Source of the DNA: Roseobacter fucihabitans
GTDB taxonomy: Bacteria > Pseudomonadota > Alphaproteobacteria > Rhodobacterales > Rhodobacteraceae
Length of the DNA stretch: 64,000 nucleotides
Assembly: GCF_014337925.2 (NCBI RefSeq)
Contig: NZ_CP143423.1
Span: 3,316,501-3,380,500, forward strand
Direction of reading: 5' to 3'
In this document: one piece after another, positions 34,079-45,400 of the stretch
How positions within the stretch are numbered: position 1 is the first letter of the stretch
Layout: the number at the start of each line of letters is the position of its first letter
Program-made: the position numbers and the translations under genes
The notes under the pieces: generated by a model
Told to the model about the DNA's origin: nothing
Databases searched by the model: none
Seen by the model: the letters and a program-made list of their open reading frames with translations, nothing else

Positions 34079-34205
34079 GGGGTTCCCTCTAGCGTTTGGA
34101 CTCGCGCGCGGTCTAGCGGAAGGTGCGCGCGACGACAAGGTGATGCGCCCTCTTTATCGCGGCTGGCTTGCGTGCTAGGCGCGGGGCGGCAAAGGGGATC
34201 GCATC

Positions 34206-34400
34206 ATGGAAAAGCTCGAAGAACAGATTGCGCATCTGACGCGGACGGTCGAGGACCTGTCAGATATCGTCGCGCGCCAGGAGGGTGAGATCGCCACGCT
34301 CACCCGTCGCGTGGTGATGTTGATGCAGCGCGAAGGCGAGCGTGAGAGCCAGCAATCCGGCGGTATGGTCATCGGGGACGAACGCCCGCCGCATTACTAG
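34206..34400 (+). CDS. slyX: SlyX family protein
   Basis: A 64-residue coiled-coil protein: MEKLEEQIAHLTRTVEDLSDIVARQEGEIATL, and the family's C-terminal PPHY. The role of SlyX is poorly understood. Its stop overlaps the convergent dnaE stop. Confidence 0.85.
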   Translation: MEKLEEQIAHLTRTVEDLSDIVARQEGEIATLTRRVVMLMQREGERESQQSGGMVIGDERPPHY

Positions 34401-37400
34401 AGGTCCTCGACCTCCAGCACCCCGCTCAGCGATTTGATCGCGCCCTTGATCTGTGGGTTGACGACGAAATTCTGCCCCAGCGCCACTTCGACCTCTCCGG
34501 GAAGGCCGGGGTGCATCAGGCAAAGCTCGACGGGGCTTTTACCGGCCTTTTTCATCGCATTCGCCGCCCCTTCGAGGACGCTGGCAACGGCGGAAATCGC
34601 CTCAGGCGCGTCGATGAACACCTTCAGCCCCATGCCACCCGCATCCGCCGCCATCGCATCCGCGGGTGCCACCGAGCGGCCCAGCAGTTTCAATTGGTCC
34701 GATTCCATCGTCGCCTCAACCGTGACGATGACCTTGGAACCGGTCTCCAGATGATCGCGCGCAGCCTCCAGCGTATCCGAAAACAGCGTCACCTCATAGG
34801 CACCGGTCGGATCAGACATCTGCGCGAAGGCAAACCGATTGCCACGCGCGGATTTGCGCTCCTGACGGCCCGCGACGATGCCGGCGAGGCGCGCGTTCAT
34901 CGCGCCGCTGTTGGTAACTTTTTCGGTCAGATCATCCAGCGTCATGAAAGGCACGCCGCGATCATAGGCCATCTTGCGTTTGAGCGGGCCCATATAGTCA
35001 TCCAGCGGATGCCCGGAGAGGTAAAACCCGACGGCTTTGAATTCCTCGCTGAGGCGTTCGGCGGGAAGCCAATCATCGACAGGCTGCAAGCGCGGTTCGG
35101 GCAGGTCTTCACCAGCATCGCCAAAGAGCGACACCTGTTTGGAGGATTTTTGCTCGTGGATCGCGGCGGAATAAGCCACCAGCGAATCGAGCGCGCCAAA
35201 CACCCGGCGACGGTTCGGATCCAACGCGTCAAAGGCACCCGAGCGCGCCAGCATTTCCAGCGGGCGTTTGCCGACACGTTTGAGGTCAACGCGCCGGGCC
35301 AGATCGAACAGCGTGGTGAAGGGTTTGTCAGTGCGCGCGTCCCCGCGACGCCCTTCGGTGATCAGCTTCATCGCCTCGATCCCGACGTTTTTCAACGCCC
35401 CCAGCGCGTAAACCAACGCCCCGTCGACCACCTTGAACGTGGCACCTGACCGGTTAACGCAGGGCGGCACCCAGGGCAACTCCAACCGCTTGCGCACTTC
35501 CTCAAAATAGACGGCCAGCTTGTCGGTCAGATGGAGATCGCAATTCATCACACCGGCCATGAATTCCACCGGATGGTTCGCCTTGAGCCAGGCGGTTTGA
35601 TAGCTGACCACCGCATAGGCCGCCGCGTGGGATTTGTTGAAACCGTAGTTGGCGAATTTCTCCAGAAGGTCGAAAACCTCGCGCGCCTTTTTCTTGTCGA
35701 CACCGTTGGCGATGGCGCCCTTTTCGAATTTCGGGCGCTCCTTGGCCATTTCCTCGGCGATCTTTTTGCCCATGGCGCGGCGCAACAGATCCGCACCGCC
35801 GAGGCTATAGCCCGCCATGACCTGCGCGATCTGCATCACCTGTTCCTGATAGACGATGATGCCTTGGGTTTCCTTGAGGATATCGTCGATCAACGGATGG
35901 ATGGATTCCAGCTCGCGCAGCCCGTTCTTGACCTCGCAATAGGTCGGGATGTTTTCCATCGGGCCGGGGCGATAGAGCGCGACAAGGGCCACGATGTCCT
36001 CGATACAGGTCGGCCTCATGCGCTTCAGGGCATCCATCATGCCGGAACTTTCCACCTGAAACACCGCCACGGTTTTCGCCGCCGCATAGAGTTTGTAGGA
36101 GGCCTCATCATCCAGAGGAATGGTGCCGATGTCGTCTTCCAAACCGTCGGGCGGCGCAAAGAGTTCGGTGCCATCCGCCGCGATGTGCAGATGTCGCCCG
36201 TTCGCCTTGATCTGATCCACGGCGTTCTGAATGACCGTCAGGGTTTTCAGACCAAGAAAGTCGAACTTGACCAGCCCTGCCTGTTCCACCCATTTCATGT
36301 TGAACTGGGTGGCGGGCATGTCCGAGCGCGGATCCTGATAGAGCGGGACCAGCGCGTCCAAAGGACGGTCCCCGATCACCACCCCCGCCGCATGGGTGGA
36401 GGCGTTGCGCAGCAGCCCTTCAACCTGTTGGCCGTATTTCAGCAGGCGATCGACAACCTCCTCATTGCGGGCCTCCTCGCGCAGGCGCGGCTCATCCGCC
36501 AGCGCCTTTTCAATGGAGACGGGTTTGACGCCCTCCACCGGGATCATCTTGGACAAACGGTCCACCTGACCATAGGGCATTTGTAGAACACGCCCGATAT
36601 CGCGCACCGCGGCCTTTGACAAAAGCGCACCAAAAGTGATGATTTGCCCCACTTTGTCGCGGCCATATTTATCCTGAACGTACTTTATGACCTCTTCGCG
36701 GCGATCCATACAGAAGTCGATGTCAAAGTCCGGCATCGACACGCGTTCCGGGTTCAGGAAGCGTTCAAAGAGCAGATTATAGCGCAGCGGATCAAGGTCG
36801 GTGATGGTCAGCGAATAGGCCACCAACGACCCCGCCCCGGACCCGCGCCCCGGCCCGACGGGGATGTCGTTATCCTTGGCCCATTTGATGAAATCGGCAA
36901 CGATCAGGAAATAGCCGGGAAAGCCCATCCCCTCAATGATGCCAAGCTCAAAATCCAGCCGTTTCTCATATTCCTCAACGCTGGTGGCATGAGGGATCAC
37001 GGCCAGGCGGTCCTTGAGACCGGCGTGGGATTGCGCGCGCAATTCCTCAATCTCGTTATCAGCGAATTTGGGCAGGATCGGGTCGCGGCGATAGGCCTGA
37101 AACGCACAGCGGCGGGCAATTTCAACGGTATTTTCGATCGCTTCGGGCAGGTCCGCAAACAGCGTCACCATCTCGGACTGTGACTTGAAGTAATGCTGCG
37201 GCGTCAGTTTGCGGCGCGCGTCCTGCTGATCGACATAGGCCCCTTCGGCGATACAGATCAGCGCGTCATGCGCCTCGTACATATCCGTTTTCGGGAAATA
37301 GACATCATTTGTCGCGACCAGCGGCAGGTCCATCGCATAGGCCATTTCAACGAACCCCCGCTCTGTCAGACGCTCGGCTTCGGGCTGACCATCCTCGCCC

Positions 37401-37936
37401 GGATGACGTTGCAATTCGACATACAGACGGTCCGCAAAAGCTGCTTTCAGGCGCTCCATCAAGGCCTGCGCCGCTGGTTTTTGCCCGGTTTGCAGTAGTA
37501 TGCCCACGGGTCCACCAGCCCCCCCGGTCAAACAAATCACATCCGCCGCGTAGGTCTCGAGTTGATCCAGAGTGACCTGCGGCAAAGCCCCGCCTTTATC
37601 GATGTAAAGGCAGGAATTCAGTTTCATCAGGTTTTCGTAACCGGTCTCAGATTGCGCCAACAACACGACCGGCGCAGGCATCCGGGGCCGCTCGCCGGGG
37701 CGCGCCTCAACATAGGCGACATCGACCTGACAGCCCAATATCGGTTGCAACCCGGCACCCGACATGGCCACGGAATATTCCAGCGCGGCGAACATGTTGT
37801 TCTTATCGGTCAGGGCCAGTGCCGGCATGCCCGCTTTGCGGCACAGATCGGGCAGTTTCTTGAGACGGAGCGCGCCTTCCAGAAGGGAATATTCGGAATG
37901 GCTGCGCAGGTGAATGAATCTGGGTTTTTTATTCAT
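34397..37936 (-). CDS. dnaE: DNA polymerase III alpha subunit
   Basis: A 1179-residue replicative polymerase, start at the ATG at 37936 (MNKKPRFIHLRSHSEYSLLEGAL); the longer frame would add a hydrophobic, unrelated N-terminus. It has the PHP domain at the N-terminus, the C-family catalytic aspartates in MPDFDIDFCMDRREEVI, the fingers/palm (GPGRGSGAGSLVAYSL), a helix-hairpin-helix region and a C-terminal OB fold (GIVAGRQERKSARGNRFAF). Length and motifs are normal. Confidence 0.97.
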   Translation of the reverse strand: MNKKPRFIHLRSHSEYSLLEGALRLKKLPDLCRKAGMPALALTDKNNMFAALEYSVAMSGAGLQPILGCQVDVAYVEARPGERPRMPAPVVLLAQSETGYENLMKLNSCLYIDKGGALPQVTLDQLETYAADVICLTGGAGGPVGILLQTGQKPAAQALMERLKAAFADRLYVELQRHPGEDGQPEAERLTERGFVEMAYAMDLPLVATNDVYFPKTDMYEAHDALICIAEGAYVDQQDARRKLTPQHYFKSQSEMVTLFADLPEAIENTVEIARRCAFQAYRRDPILPKFADNEIEELRAQSHAGLKDRLAVIPHATSVEEYEKRLDFELGIIEGMGFPGYFLIVADFIKWAKDNDIPVGPGRGSGAGSLVAYSLTITDLDPLRYNLLFERFLNPERVSMPDFDIDFCMDRREEVIKYVQDKYGRDKVGQIITFGALLSKAAVRDIGRVLQMPYGQVDRLSKMIPVEGVKPVSIEKALADEPRLREEARNEEVVDRLLKYGQQVEGLLRNASTHAAGVVIGDRPLDALVPLYQDPRSDMPATQFNMKWVEQAGLVKFDFLGLKTLTVIQNAVDQIKANGRHLHIAADGTELFAPPDGLEDDIGTIPLDDEASYKLYAAAKTVAVFQVESSGMMDALKRMRPTCIEDIVALVALYRPGPMENIPTYCEVKNGLRELESIHPLIDDILKETQGIIVYQEQVMQIAQVMAGYSLGGADLLRRAMGKKIAEEMAKERPKFEKGAIANGVDKKKAREVFDLLEKFANYGFNKSHAAAYAVVSYQTAWLKANHPVEFMAGVMNCDLHLTDKLAVYFEEVRKRLELPWVPPCVNRSGATFKVVDGALVYALGALKNVGIEAMKLITEGRRGDARTDKPFTTLFDLARRVDLKRVGKRPLEMLARSGAFDALDPNRRRVFGALDSLVAYSAAIHEQKSSKQVSLFGDAGEDLPEPRLQPVDDWLPAERLSEEFKAVGFYLSGHPLDDYMGPLKRKMAYDRGVPFMTLDDLTEKVTNSGAMNARLAGIVAGRQERKSARGNRFAFAQMSDPTGAYEVTLFSDTLEAARDHLETGSKVIVTVEATMESDQLKLLGRSVAPADAMAADAGGMGLKVFIDAPEAISAVASVLEGAANAMKKAGKSPVELCLMHPGLPGEVEVALGQNFVVNPQIKGAIKSLSGVLEVEDL

Positions 37937-38143
37937 GACCTCAGAGTAGATCAGCCAAGCGGGGGCTGCCAGCGCCAACAGGGTCGCGGACACCATTTTA
38001 TCCCACCGCATAACCCCATAAAAATTTTTCTTGCAAAATTGGTTTCCCCCAGTTTACCGTTGCGTCAACCGACCGCCATCCGTTCTACGCCGCATCGAAC
38101 GTTTGGACTTAAGCGCATCTAGTACCGCGGCGGATCTTTCCGC

Positions 38144-39517
38144 ATGAATATTACGTTTCGCCTGAACGGAGAAACACTGGCGCTGCGCGACGTGGCACCG
38201 ACAACCACCCTGCTTGACTGGCTCAGAGAAGAACGCGGCCTCACCGGCACCAAGGAAGGCTGCAATGAGGGTGACTGCGGGGCCTGTTCGGTCATGGTCA
38301 CCGATGCGCAAGGCGCGCAGGCGCTTAATGCCTGTATCCTGTTTTTGCCCCAGCTAGATGGCAAATCCGTGCGCACCGTCGAAGGGATCGCCGCCCCAGA
38401 TGGCACCTTGCACCCTGTACAACAGGCGATGATCGCGCATCACGGCAGCCAATGCGGGTTCTGCACGCCCGGGTTCATCGTGACCATGGCCACGGCGCAT
38501 CTCAACGGCGCGCGGGATCACGATACGCAACTAGCGGGCAATCTGTGCCGCTGTACGGGGTATGCGCCAATCATCCGCGCCGCCGAAGCCGCCCAAGCCG
38601 CAGCCGTGCCGGATCATATGCAGGATCGTCCCCCCGAGGGGACCATTTCGCCCCCGGATCATGAAGGTTTCCGTCCAAAGAGCGGCGACATGCTGGCCGC
38701 GTGGTATCAGGAAAATCCCCAGGCGACGCTGATCGCAGGGGCGACGGATGTCGGGTTGTGGGTTACGAAATCGTTTCGTGATCTGGGCAAGGTTGCCTTC
38801 CTGAACGGCTGCGATGATTTGCGCGGGATTGTGCAGACGGCGGAAGGGCTACGGATTGGCGCGATGACCACTTTGAGCGAGCTGGAGAGTGCCATGGCCC
38901 CCCTCTACCCGTCCTTCGCCGCGATGATCCGCCGCTATGGCTCGGTGCAGGTGCGCAATGCGGCGACCATTGGCGGCAATATCGCGAATGGTTCGCCCAT
39001 CGGGGACGGCCCGCCCGCGCTCATCGCGTTGGGTGCGCGGTTGCATCTGCGCCGGGGTGATGCGCGGCGGGACATGCTGCTAGAGGATTTTTTCCTCGAA
39101 TACGGCAAACAGGACCGCCAACCGGGAGAATTCGTCGAGGCCATTACCGTTCCAAATCAGGTGGATCGCTTGAAGTGTTACAAACTGTCCAAACGGTTTG
39201 ATCAGGATATTTCCGCTGTCTGCGGCTGCTTGTCCATCACAGTCAGCGAGAACCGGGTCGAGGCCGCGCGCATCGCTTTTGGCGGCATGGCGGGCACGCC
39301 GAAACGCGCGAGCCAAACCGAGGCGGCATTGATCGGGTCCGAGTGGCGCGAAGCCACCATCCGCGCCGCAATGCAGATGATGCGGGCGGATTTTCAACCG
39401 CTTTCAGATATGCGTGCCAGCGCGGATTACCGCATGCAGACCGCGCAAAACATGCTGCTGCGCTATTGGCACGAGGATCAGGGGGCATCCGCGAATGTGC
39501 TTGAGGTACGCCCATGA
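38144..39517 (+). CDS. xdhA: Xanthine dehydrogenase small subunit
   Basis: A 457-residue iron-sulfur/FAD subunit. The N-terminal [2Fe-2S] domain has [14 protein letters not shown] and the second cluster QCGFCTPGF ... NLCRCTGY; the FAD-binding domain includes [15 protein letters not shown]. Electrons from purine oxidation pass through here to NAD+. It overlaps xdhB by 4 bp. Together with the downstream importer it supports use of purines as carbon and nitrogen source. Confidence 0.95.
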   Translation: MNITFRLNGETLALRDVAPTTTLLDWLREERGLTGTKEGCNEGDCGACSVMVTDAQGAQALNACILFLPQLDGKSVRTVEGIAAPDGTLHPVQQAMIAHHGSQCGFCTPGFIVTMATAHLNGARDHDTQLAGNLCRCTGYAPIIRAAEAAQAAAVPDHMQDRPPEGTISPPDHEGFRPKSGDMLAAWYQENPQATLIAGATDVGLWVTKSFRDLGKVAFLNGCDDLRGIVQTAEGLRIGAMTTLSELESAMAPLYPSFAAMIRRYGSVQVRNAATIGGNIANGSPIGDGPPALIALGARLHLRRGDARRDMLLEDFFLEYGKQDRQPGEFVEAITVPNQVDRLKCYKLSKRFDQDISAVCGCLSITVSENRVEAARIAFGGMAGTPKRASQTEAALIGSEWREATIRAAMQMMRADFQPLSDMRASADYRMQTAQNMLLRYWHEDQGASANVLEVRP

Positions 39518-41799
39518 GCGTTGCCAAACCCCTGCCTCATGACGCAGCACATCTGCACGTCACGGGTGCCGCGCGCTATGTCGATGACACCCCAGTGCCA
39601 CAAAATGCGCTGCACCTCGCCTTTGGCACCTCTCCGGTTGCGGCAGGGCGTTTGAACGGGATGGATTTGGATGCCGTGCGGCATGCGCCCGGTGTGATTG
39701 CGGTGCTGACGGCTGATGACCTGCCGTTTGACAACGATGTATCGCCCTCAAACCACGATGAACCGCTGCTCGCCACGGACCGCGTGCATTATGTCGGACA
39801 GCCACTCTTTGTGGTCGCGGCGACATCGCATCTGGCGGCGCGCAAGGCGGCGCGTTTGGGCGATATCGACATCACCCCAACCGAAGCCATTCTGAGCATC
39901 GGCGCGGCTTTGGCCCAGAACAGCCGTTTCGAAGATGGACCCCGCATTTACGGGCGCGGTGACGTCAAGGCTGCGCTATCGGGCGCGCCAAACTCATTGA
40001 GCGGGCAGTTACACATCGGCGGGCAAGAACATTTCTACCTCGAAGGGCAAGCCGCCCTCGCATTGCCCCAGGAAGACGGCGATATGGTGGTGATGAGCTC
40101 CACCCAGCACCCCACCGAAATTCAGCATAAGGTCGCCGAGGCCATCGGCAAACCCATGCACGCCGTACGTGTGGAGACCCGCCGCATGGGGGGCGGATTT
40201 GGCGGCAAGGAGAGCCAGGGCAATGCGCTGGCTGTCTCCTGCGCCGTGCTGGCGCGCCACACCGGGCGGCCCTGTTGCATGCGATATGACCGGGATGATG
40301 ACATGATCATCACCGGCAAGCGGCATGATTTCCGGATTGATTACAACGTTGGTTTTGACGCAAAGGGCGTGATCCGGGGTATTGACTTTACGCATTACGC
40401 GCGCTGTGGCTGGGCGCAGGACCTTTCCCTGCCCGTGGCGGATCGGGCCATGCTGCATGCCGATAACGCCTATTTTCTGCCCGCCGTGTGCATCACCAGT
40501 CACCGGCTGAAAACCAACACGCAAAGCGCGACCGCCTTTCGGGGTTTTGGCGGACCACAAGGGATGTTGGGCATCGAACGGGTGATGGATCATATCGCCG
40601 CCCATCTCGGCCTTGATCCCCTGGCTGTGCGCCGCGCCAATTATTACACAACAAACGGGGCGGTACAGAGCACGCCTTACGGTCAGGCCGTCGAGGATTT
40701 CATTCTCACCGACATGACCGATGCCTTGATCAAAAGCAGCGATTATCATGCCCGCCGCAAAGCCGTCGCGGCGTGGAACGCGGACAATCCGTTGTTGAAA
40801 AAGGGTATCGCTCTCACGGCGGTCAAGTTCGGCATTTCCTTTACGCTCACCCATCTCAATCAGGCAGGTGCCTTGGTGCATGTCTATCAGGATGGTTCCA
40901 TCCACCTGAACCACGGCGGCACCGAGATGGGCCAAGGCCTGTTTCAGAAGGTGGCGCAGGTCGCAGCCGCGCGGTTTGGCGTCGATGTCGCGCAGATCAA
41001 GATCACCGCAACCGATACCGGCAAGGTGCCCAATACGTCGGCAACGGCGGCCTCTTCGGGCAGTGATCTCAATGGGATGGCGGTGCAGGCCGCCTGTAAT
41101 ACCATCCGGGAGCGTATGGTGGAACTGCTTGCTCAGCACCATCAGTGTGACAGCGCAGGGGTTACGTTTTCGAACGGACAGGTGACGGTCGCGGGCGAAA
41201 CCTACACATTCGCCGAGGTCGCCCAGATGGCCTATCTCGCGCGCATCAGCCTGTCGGCCACCGGTTTCTACAAGACCCCGAAACTCGACTGGGACCGCAT
41301 CAAGGGGCAGGGTCGCCCGTTCTTCTATTTCGCTTACGGTGCGGCGGTCACGGAGGTGGTGATCGACACGCTCACCGGGGAAAACCGAATTCTGCGCGCC
41401 GATATTCTGCATGACGCCGGTGCATCCTTGAACCCAGCCTTGGATATCGGCCAGATTGAAGGCGGTTACGTGCAGGGCGCAGGCTGGCTGACCACCGAGG
41501 AACTTATGTGGGACGATGATGGCAATCTGCGCACACATGCGCCCTCAACCTATAAAATCCCGGCTTGCCCGGATCGACCGGACATTTTCAATGTCGCGCT
41601 TTGGCAGAATGAAAACCGCGAGGACACCGTGTATCGCTCCAAGGCCGTCGGTGAACCGCCCCTTATGCTGGGCATCTCGGCCTATGCAGCACTTTGTGAT
41701 GCGGTGCAGGCCTGTGGTTCGAGTTATGGCGATTTGCAGACGCCCGCCACGGCGGAGGCCGTTCTGGCCGCGGTAACCCGCGCGCGGGGAGAGGGCTGA
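39514..41799 (+). CDS. xdhB: Xanthine dehydrogenase molybdenum-binding subunit
   Basis: A 761-residue molybdopterin subunit that oxidises hypoxanthine and xanthine. Motifs: [13 protein letters not shown] (pterin loop), [26 protein letters not shown], and the C-terminal [12 protein letters not shown] with the catalytic glutamate. It starts inside the xdhA stop and ends on the first base of xdhC, so the three are coupled. Confidence 0.95.
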   Translation: MSVAKPLPHDAAHLHVTGAARYVDDTPVPQNALHLAFGTSPVAAGRLNGMDLDAVRHAPGVIAVLTADDLPFDNDVSPSNHDEPLLATDRVHYVGQPLFVVAATSHLAARKAARLGDIDITPTEAILSIGAALAQNSRFEDGPRIYGRGDVKAALSGAPNSLSGQLHIGGQEHFYLEGQAALALPQEDGDMVVMSSTQHPTEIQHKVAEAIGKPMHAVRVETRRMGGGFGGKESQGNALAVSCAVLARHTGRPCCMRYDRDDDMIITGKRHDFRIDYNVGFDAKGVIRGIDFTHYARCGWAQDLSLPVADRAMLHADNAYFLPAVCITSHRLKTNTQSATAFRGFGGPQGMLGIERVMDHIAAHLGLDPLAVRRANYYTTNGAVQSTPYGQAVEDFILTDMTDALIKSSDYHARRKAVAAWNADNPLLKKGIALTAVKFGISFTLTHLNQAGALVHVYQDGSIHLNHGGTEMGQGLFQKVAQVAAARFGVDVAQIKITATDTGKVPNTSATAASSGSDLNGMAVQAACNTIRERMVELLAQHHQCDSAGVTFSNGQVTVAGETYTFAEVAQMAYLARISLSATGFYKTPKLDWDRIKGQGRPFFYFAYGAAVTEVVIDTLTGENRILRADILHDAGASLNPALDIGQIEGGYVQGAGWLTTEELMWDDDGNLRTHAPSTYKIPACPDRPDIFNVALWQNENREDTVYRSKAVGEPPLMLGISAYAALCDAVQACGSSYGDLQTPATAEAVLAAVTRARGEG

Positions 41800-42734
41800 T
41801 GTCCTTTGATCGCGACGCCCTGATCGACGCGTGTCGCCGCCATGGCAAATTGGCGCGCATCGTCGTCGCCAGCGTCAAGGGCTCGGCACCCCGCGAGGTC
41901 GGCGCGTCGATGCTGGTCTGGTCGAACGGCCAATCCGGGACGATCGGCGGCGGTGCGCTGGAACATGCGCTGACGATGACCGCCCGCAACATGCTTGAGA
42001 AGGGCGCGGATCAGACCACACGCCACGCGCTGGGACCCGATATGGGGCAATGCTGCGGCGGTGCGGTCGAGATATTGACGGAAATCTATGATCTGGAACG
42101 CGCGCTGGCGCTGGCCTCGGATCTCATCGCGCGCGGTGCGGGACCCGAACCGCTGGCTGTGGCACGGCTGCGCACACAGTGGCGCAACAGCGGCCAGCGC
42201 CCAGCGGCGCAGCATCTCGAAGGCTGGATGATCGAGCCTGTCAGCCACCCGACCCAAATGGTCTGGATCTGGGGCGCGGGTCATGTGGGGCGTGCCCTTG
42301 TAGATGTGTTGCATCCGCTCCCGGATGTGCGGATCACATGGGTCGACACAGGCCCCGAGCGGTTCCCGGAGCGCATTCCAGAGCAGGTAACCCAGCTTTG
42401 CGCGACGCACCCCGCCGATGTCATGCGCTATGCGCCAACGGATGCCCAGCATCTGATCGTGACCTATTCCCATGCGCTGGATCTGGAACTGTGCCACCGG
42501 GTGCTGGATCATGGTTTCACAACTGCGGGGCTGATTGGATCGGCCACAAAATGGACGCGTTTTCGCAAGCGGCTCGCGGCTTTGGGTCACCGCCCGGATC
42601 ACATTGCGCAGATCACCTGCCCCATTGGCCGTCCGGACCTGGGCAAGCACCCGCATGTGATTGCCCTCAGCGTCGCAACAGAGCTTGTTGCCAATTGTCA
42701 ACGACCCTCCGTTGCCCGAAAGTCCCACGCATGA
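41799..42734 (+). CDS. xdhC: Xanthine dehydrogenase accessory protein
   Basis: A 311-residue chaperone that binds molybdenum cofactor and promotes its sulfuration before insertion into XdhB. Signature regions: GSAPREVGASMLV, GTIGGGALEHAL, QCCGGAVEI, and the Rossmann-like WIWGAGHVGRALVDVL. Its stop overlaps the ABC ATPase start by 4 bp, linking enzyme maturation and substrate uptake in one transcript. Confidence 0.93.
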   Translation: MSFDRDALIDACRRHGKLARIVVASVKGSAPREVGASMLVWSNGQSGTIGGGALEHALTMTARNMLEKGADQTTRHALGPDMGQCCGGAVEILTEIYDLERALALASDLIARGAGPEPLAVARLRTQWRNSGQRPAAQHLEGWMIEPVSHPTQMVWIWGAGHVGRALVDVLHPLPDVRITWVDTGPERFPERIPEQVTQLCATHPADVMRYAPTDAQHLIVTYSHALDLELCHRVLDHGFTTAGLIGSATKWTRFRKRLAALGHRPDHIAQITCPIGRPDLGKHPHVIALSVATELVANCQRPSVARKSHA

Positions 42735-44245
42735 CCCCCTTATTGTCCCTCGATAATCTGACCAAGGCCTACCCGGGCGTGGTGGCCAACGACAGTGTGT
42801 CGCTCAAAATCGCCCCCGGCGAAGTGCACGCTTTGCTAGGTGAAAACGGCGCGGGGAAATCAACGCTGGTCAAAATGATCTATGGTCTGGTGAAGCCCGA
42901 TCACGGGGTCATGCAGATGCACGGTGCCCCCTATGCGCCCGCCGAACCCCGCGCTGCGCGTGCAGCGGGCGTCGGCATGGTGTTTCAGCATTTTTCTCTC
43001 TTTGATGCGCTGAGCGTGGCGGAAAACATCGCGCTGGGCATGGAAAACGCCCCGAAACTTGGCGCATTATCCGAGCAGATCAGGCAAGTGTCCGATACAT
43101 ACGGTTTGCCGCTTGGCCCGGATCGCATTGTCGGGGATCTCTCTGCCGGGGAACGCCAGCGGGTGGAAATCATCCGCTGCCTGCTGCAAGATCCCAAGCT
43201 GTTGATCATGGATGAACCCACCTCCGTCCTGACCCCCCAGGAGGTCGATATCCTGTTTGAAACGCTGCGCAAACTGAGCGCAGATGGCACCGCAATTCTC
43301 TATATTTCTCATAAGCTTGAAGAAATCCGCGCGCTCTGTGATGCGGCAACCGTTTTGCGGTTGGGCAAGGTTGTCGGCACCTGTATACCGCGCGACACCT
43401 CGGCGCGTGACATGGCCGAAATGATGGTCGGCAAGGTGCTTGGCACGCCCACGCGGGCAGGTGTGACCCTGGGGGATACAGTTCTGGAATTGAAGGGGTT
43501 GTCGCTGCCCTCTCCCTCCGCCTTTGGGATGCCATTGCGCAACATCACCTTCTCCCTGCGAGAAGGCGAGGTTCTGGGCATTGGCGGTGTTGCAGGTAAC
43601 GGTCAGGACGAGCTTTTGACGGCCCTGTCGGGCGAAGTCCTGGCTCCGCGCGGCATGGTACATTTCAAAGGCATCGACATCGGCCCATCCGGACCCAATG
43701 CGCGACGCCTCAAAGGGCTGCTCACCGCCCCCGAAGAACGTCTGGGCCATGCCGCAGCCCCCGATATGTCGCTGACCGAAAACGCGATGTTGACGGGTGC
43801 CGCGCGCGAAGGGCTGGAGACGCGCGGTTTCCTGAATTGGCCTGCGGCACGCGGGTTTGCTGAAAAGATCATTGAGGTTTTTGACGTGCGCACGCCCGGA
43901 CCAGACAATGCGGCGCGCTCGCTGTCGGGGGGTAATCTGCAAAAATTCGTGATCGGCCGCGAGGTCCTTCAACGCCCCGAGGTTTTGGTGGTGAATCAGC
44001 CGACATGGGGTGTGGATGCCTCTGCTGCGGCGGCAATTCGCCAGGCCTTACTGGATCTCGCCGAAGGCGGGGCGGCGGTTATTGTGATCAGCCAGGACCT
44101 TGATGAGCTGATGGAAATCTCGGACCGCTTTGCCGCCCTTAACGAGGGGTGCCTGTCCGAACCCTGCAGCACCAAAGGCCTCACGGTCGAGCAGATCGGA
44201 TTAATGATGGGGGGTGCTCATGGCATGGAAGTTGCACATGTTTGA
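42731..44245 (+). CDS. ABC importer ATPase, nucleoside/purine (BMP) type
   Basis: A 504-residue double ATPase. The first nucleotide-binding domain has GENGAGKSTLVKM (Walker A), LSAGERQRVEI and LLIMDEPTSVLT. The second has the degenerate GGVAGNGQDELLTAL and LSGGNLQKFVIGREV, as usual in this importer class. With two permeases and a BMP binding protein downstream it forms a purine/nucleoside importer of the NupA/YufO type. The start at ATG 42731 overlaps the xdhC stop. Confidence 0.93.
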   Translation: MTPLLSLDNLTKAYPGVVANDSVSLKIAPGEVHALLGENGAGKSTLVKMIYGLVKPDHGVMQMHGAPYAPAEPRAARAAGVGMVFQHFSLFDALSVAENIALGMENAPKLGALSEQIRQVSDTYGLPLGPDRIVGDLSAGERQRVEIIRCLLQDPKLLIMDEPTSVLTPQEVDILFETLRKLSADGTAILYISHKLEEIRALCDAATVLRLGKVVGTCIPRDTSARDMAEMMVGKVLGTPTRAGVTLGDTVLELKGLSLPSPSAFGMPLRNITFSLREGEVLGIGGVAGNGQDELLTALSGEVLAPRGMVHFKGIDIGPSGPNARRLKGLLTAPEERLGHAAAPDMSLTENAMLTGAAREGLETRGFLNWPAARGFAEKIIEVFDVRTPGPDNAARSLSGGNLQKFVIGREVLQRPEVLVVNQPTWGVDASAAAAIRQALLDLAEGGAAVIVISQDLDELMEISDRFAALNEGCLSEPCSTKGLTVEQIGLMMGGAHGMEVAHV

Positions 44246-44317
44246 CCCCGTTTACCACGCGCGCCGGGCCGGTTTAACGCCCCTTTTCTCAAGCTCCTAC
44301 AAAGTCAGGCCCATCCC

Positions 44318-45400
44318 ATGATCCGACTGGAAAAGCGCCCCGAGCCCAACCATCTTTTTGCCTATCTGACGCCGCTTCTGGCCGTGCTGGCGACGTTCTT
44401 CTTTGGCGGTCTGTTGTTCACCGTGTTGGGCAAGGACCCGGTGACATCCATACTGACCATTTTCTGGGAACCGCTGTTCGGGGAATTTGCCTTCTTTTAT
44501 CGCCCACAACTTCTGATCAAGGGCGCACCGCTGGTACTCATCGCCATCGGCCTCAGCCTGGGGTTCAAGGCCGGCATCTGGAACATCGGGGCCGAAGGGC
44601 AATATATTATGGGCGCGCTGTTCGGGGCGGCGGTGGGATTGGCTTGCTACCCTGCGGAAAATATGCTGATCTTTCCTGCGATGGTGCTGGCGGGGGCCTT
44701 TGGCGGCTGGCTCTGGTCCATGATCCCCGCGCTCCTCAAGGTTAAATTCGGGACCAATGAAATTCTGGTTTCGCTCATGCTCGTCTATGTCGCCGAACAA
44801 TTCCTTGCCTCCATGTCATTGGGACTGCTTAAAAATCCCGAAGGCTTCGGCTTTCCCGGCAGCCGCAACCTGCAACAATACGCTTCGGCCCATAACGGCG
44901 AAATCATCGCCGGATCGGGCATGCACTGGGGGGTTGTCGCGGCCATGATCGCCGTGATTTTTGCTTATGTGCTGCTTGCCCGCCACCGGCTGGGCTTTGC
45001 TGTGCGCGTCACCGGTGCGGCGCCGCGTGCCGCGCGCTTTGCCGGTGTCAATCCAAGCCGGCTGATCCTGTTCTGCCTTGGCACATCGGGGCTGCTGGCC
45101 GGTCTTGCGGGTCTGTTTGAGGTCGCAGGGCCCGCCGGTCAGGTCAGCATTGATTTCAACGTAGGCTATGGGTTCACGGCCATTATCGTGGCGTTTTTGG
45201 GCCGCCTGCACCCCATCGGTATCGTGCTGGCCGGTTTGTTGATGGCGCTGACCTATATCGGCGGGGACATCGCGCAAAGCCAATTGGGCCTGCCCGCCGC
45301 CGCCATCCAGGTATTTCAGGGGATGTTGCTATTCTTCCTCCTGGCACTTGATCTTTTGACCAATTACCGGCTGCGCATTGGCCGGACGGAGGCCGCGTAA
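44318..45400 (+). CDS. ABC importer permease 1, nucleoside type
   Basis: A 360-residue inner-membrane protein of the BPD_transp_2 family with ~9-10 hydrophobic segments. It has the conserved GFKAGIWNIGAEGQYIMGAL loop and GFAVRVTGAAPRAARFAGVNPSR cytoplasmic coupling loop that contacts the ATPase. It ends one base into the next permease gene. Confidence 0.92.
   Translation: MIRLEKRPEPNHLFAYLTPLLAVLATFFFGGLLFTVLGKDPVTSILTIFWEPLFGEFAFFYRPQLLIKGAPLVLIAIGLSLGFKAGIWNIGAEGQYIMGALFGAAVGLACYPAENMLIFPAMVLAGAFGGWLWSMIPALLKVKFGTNEILVSLMLVYVAEQFLASMSLGLLKNPEGFGFPGSRNLQQYASAHNGEIIAGSGMHWGVVAAMIAVIFAYVLLARHRLGFAVRVTGAAPRAARFAGVNPSRLILFCLGTSGLLAGLAGLFEVAGPAGQVSIDFNVGYGFTAIIVAFLGRLHPIGIVLAGLLMALTYIGGDIAQSQLGLPAAAIQVFQGMLLFFLLALDLLTNYRLRIGRTEAA

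Noticed and set aside
34511-35449. 312-codon plus-strand frame opposite dnaE
   Set aside because: Antisense to DnaE with no recognisable domain; typical of GC-rich genomes.
40009-41538. 509-codon minus-strand frame opposite xdhB
   Set aside because: Shadow of a fully conserved xanthine dehydrogenase subunit.
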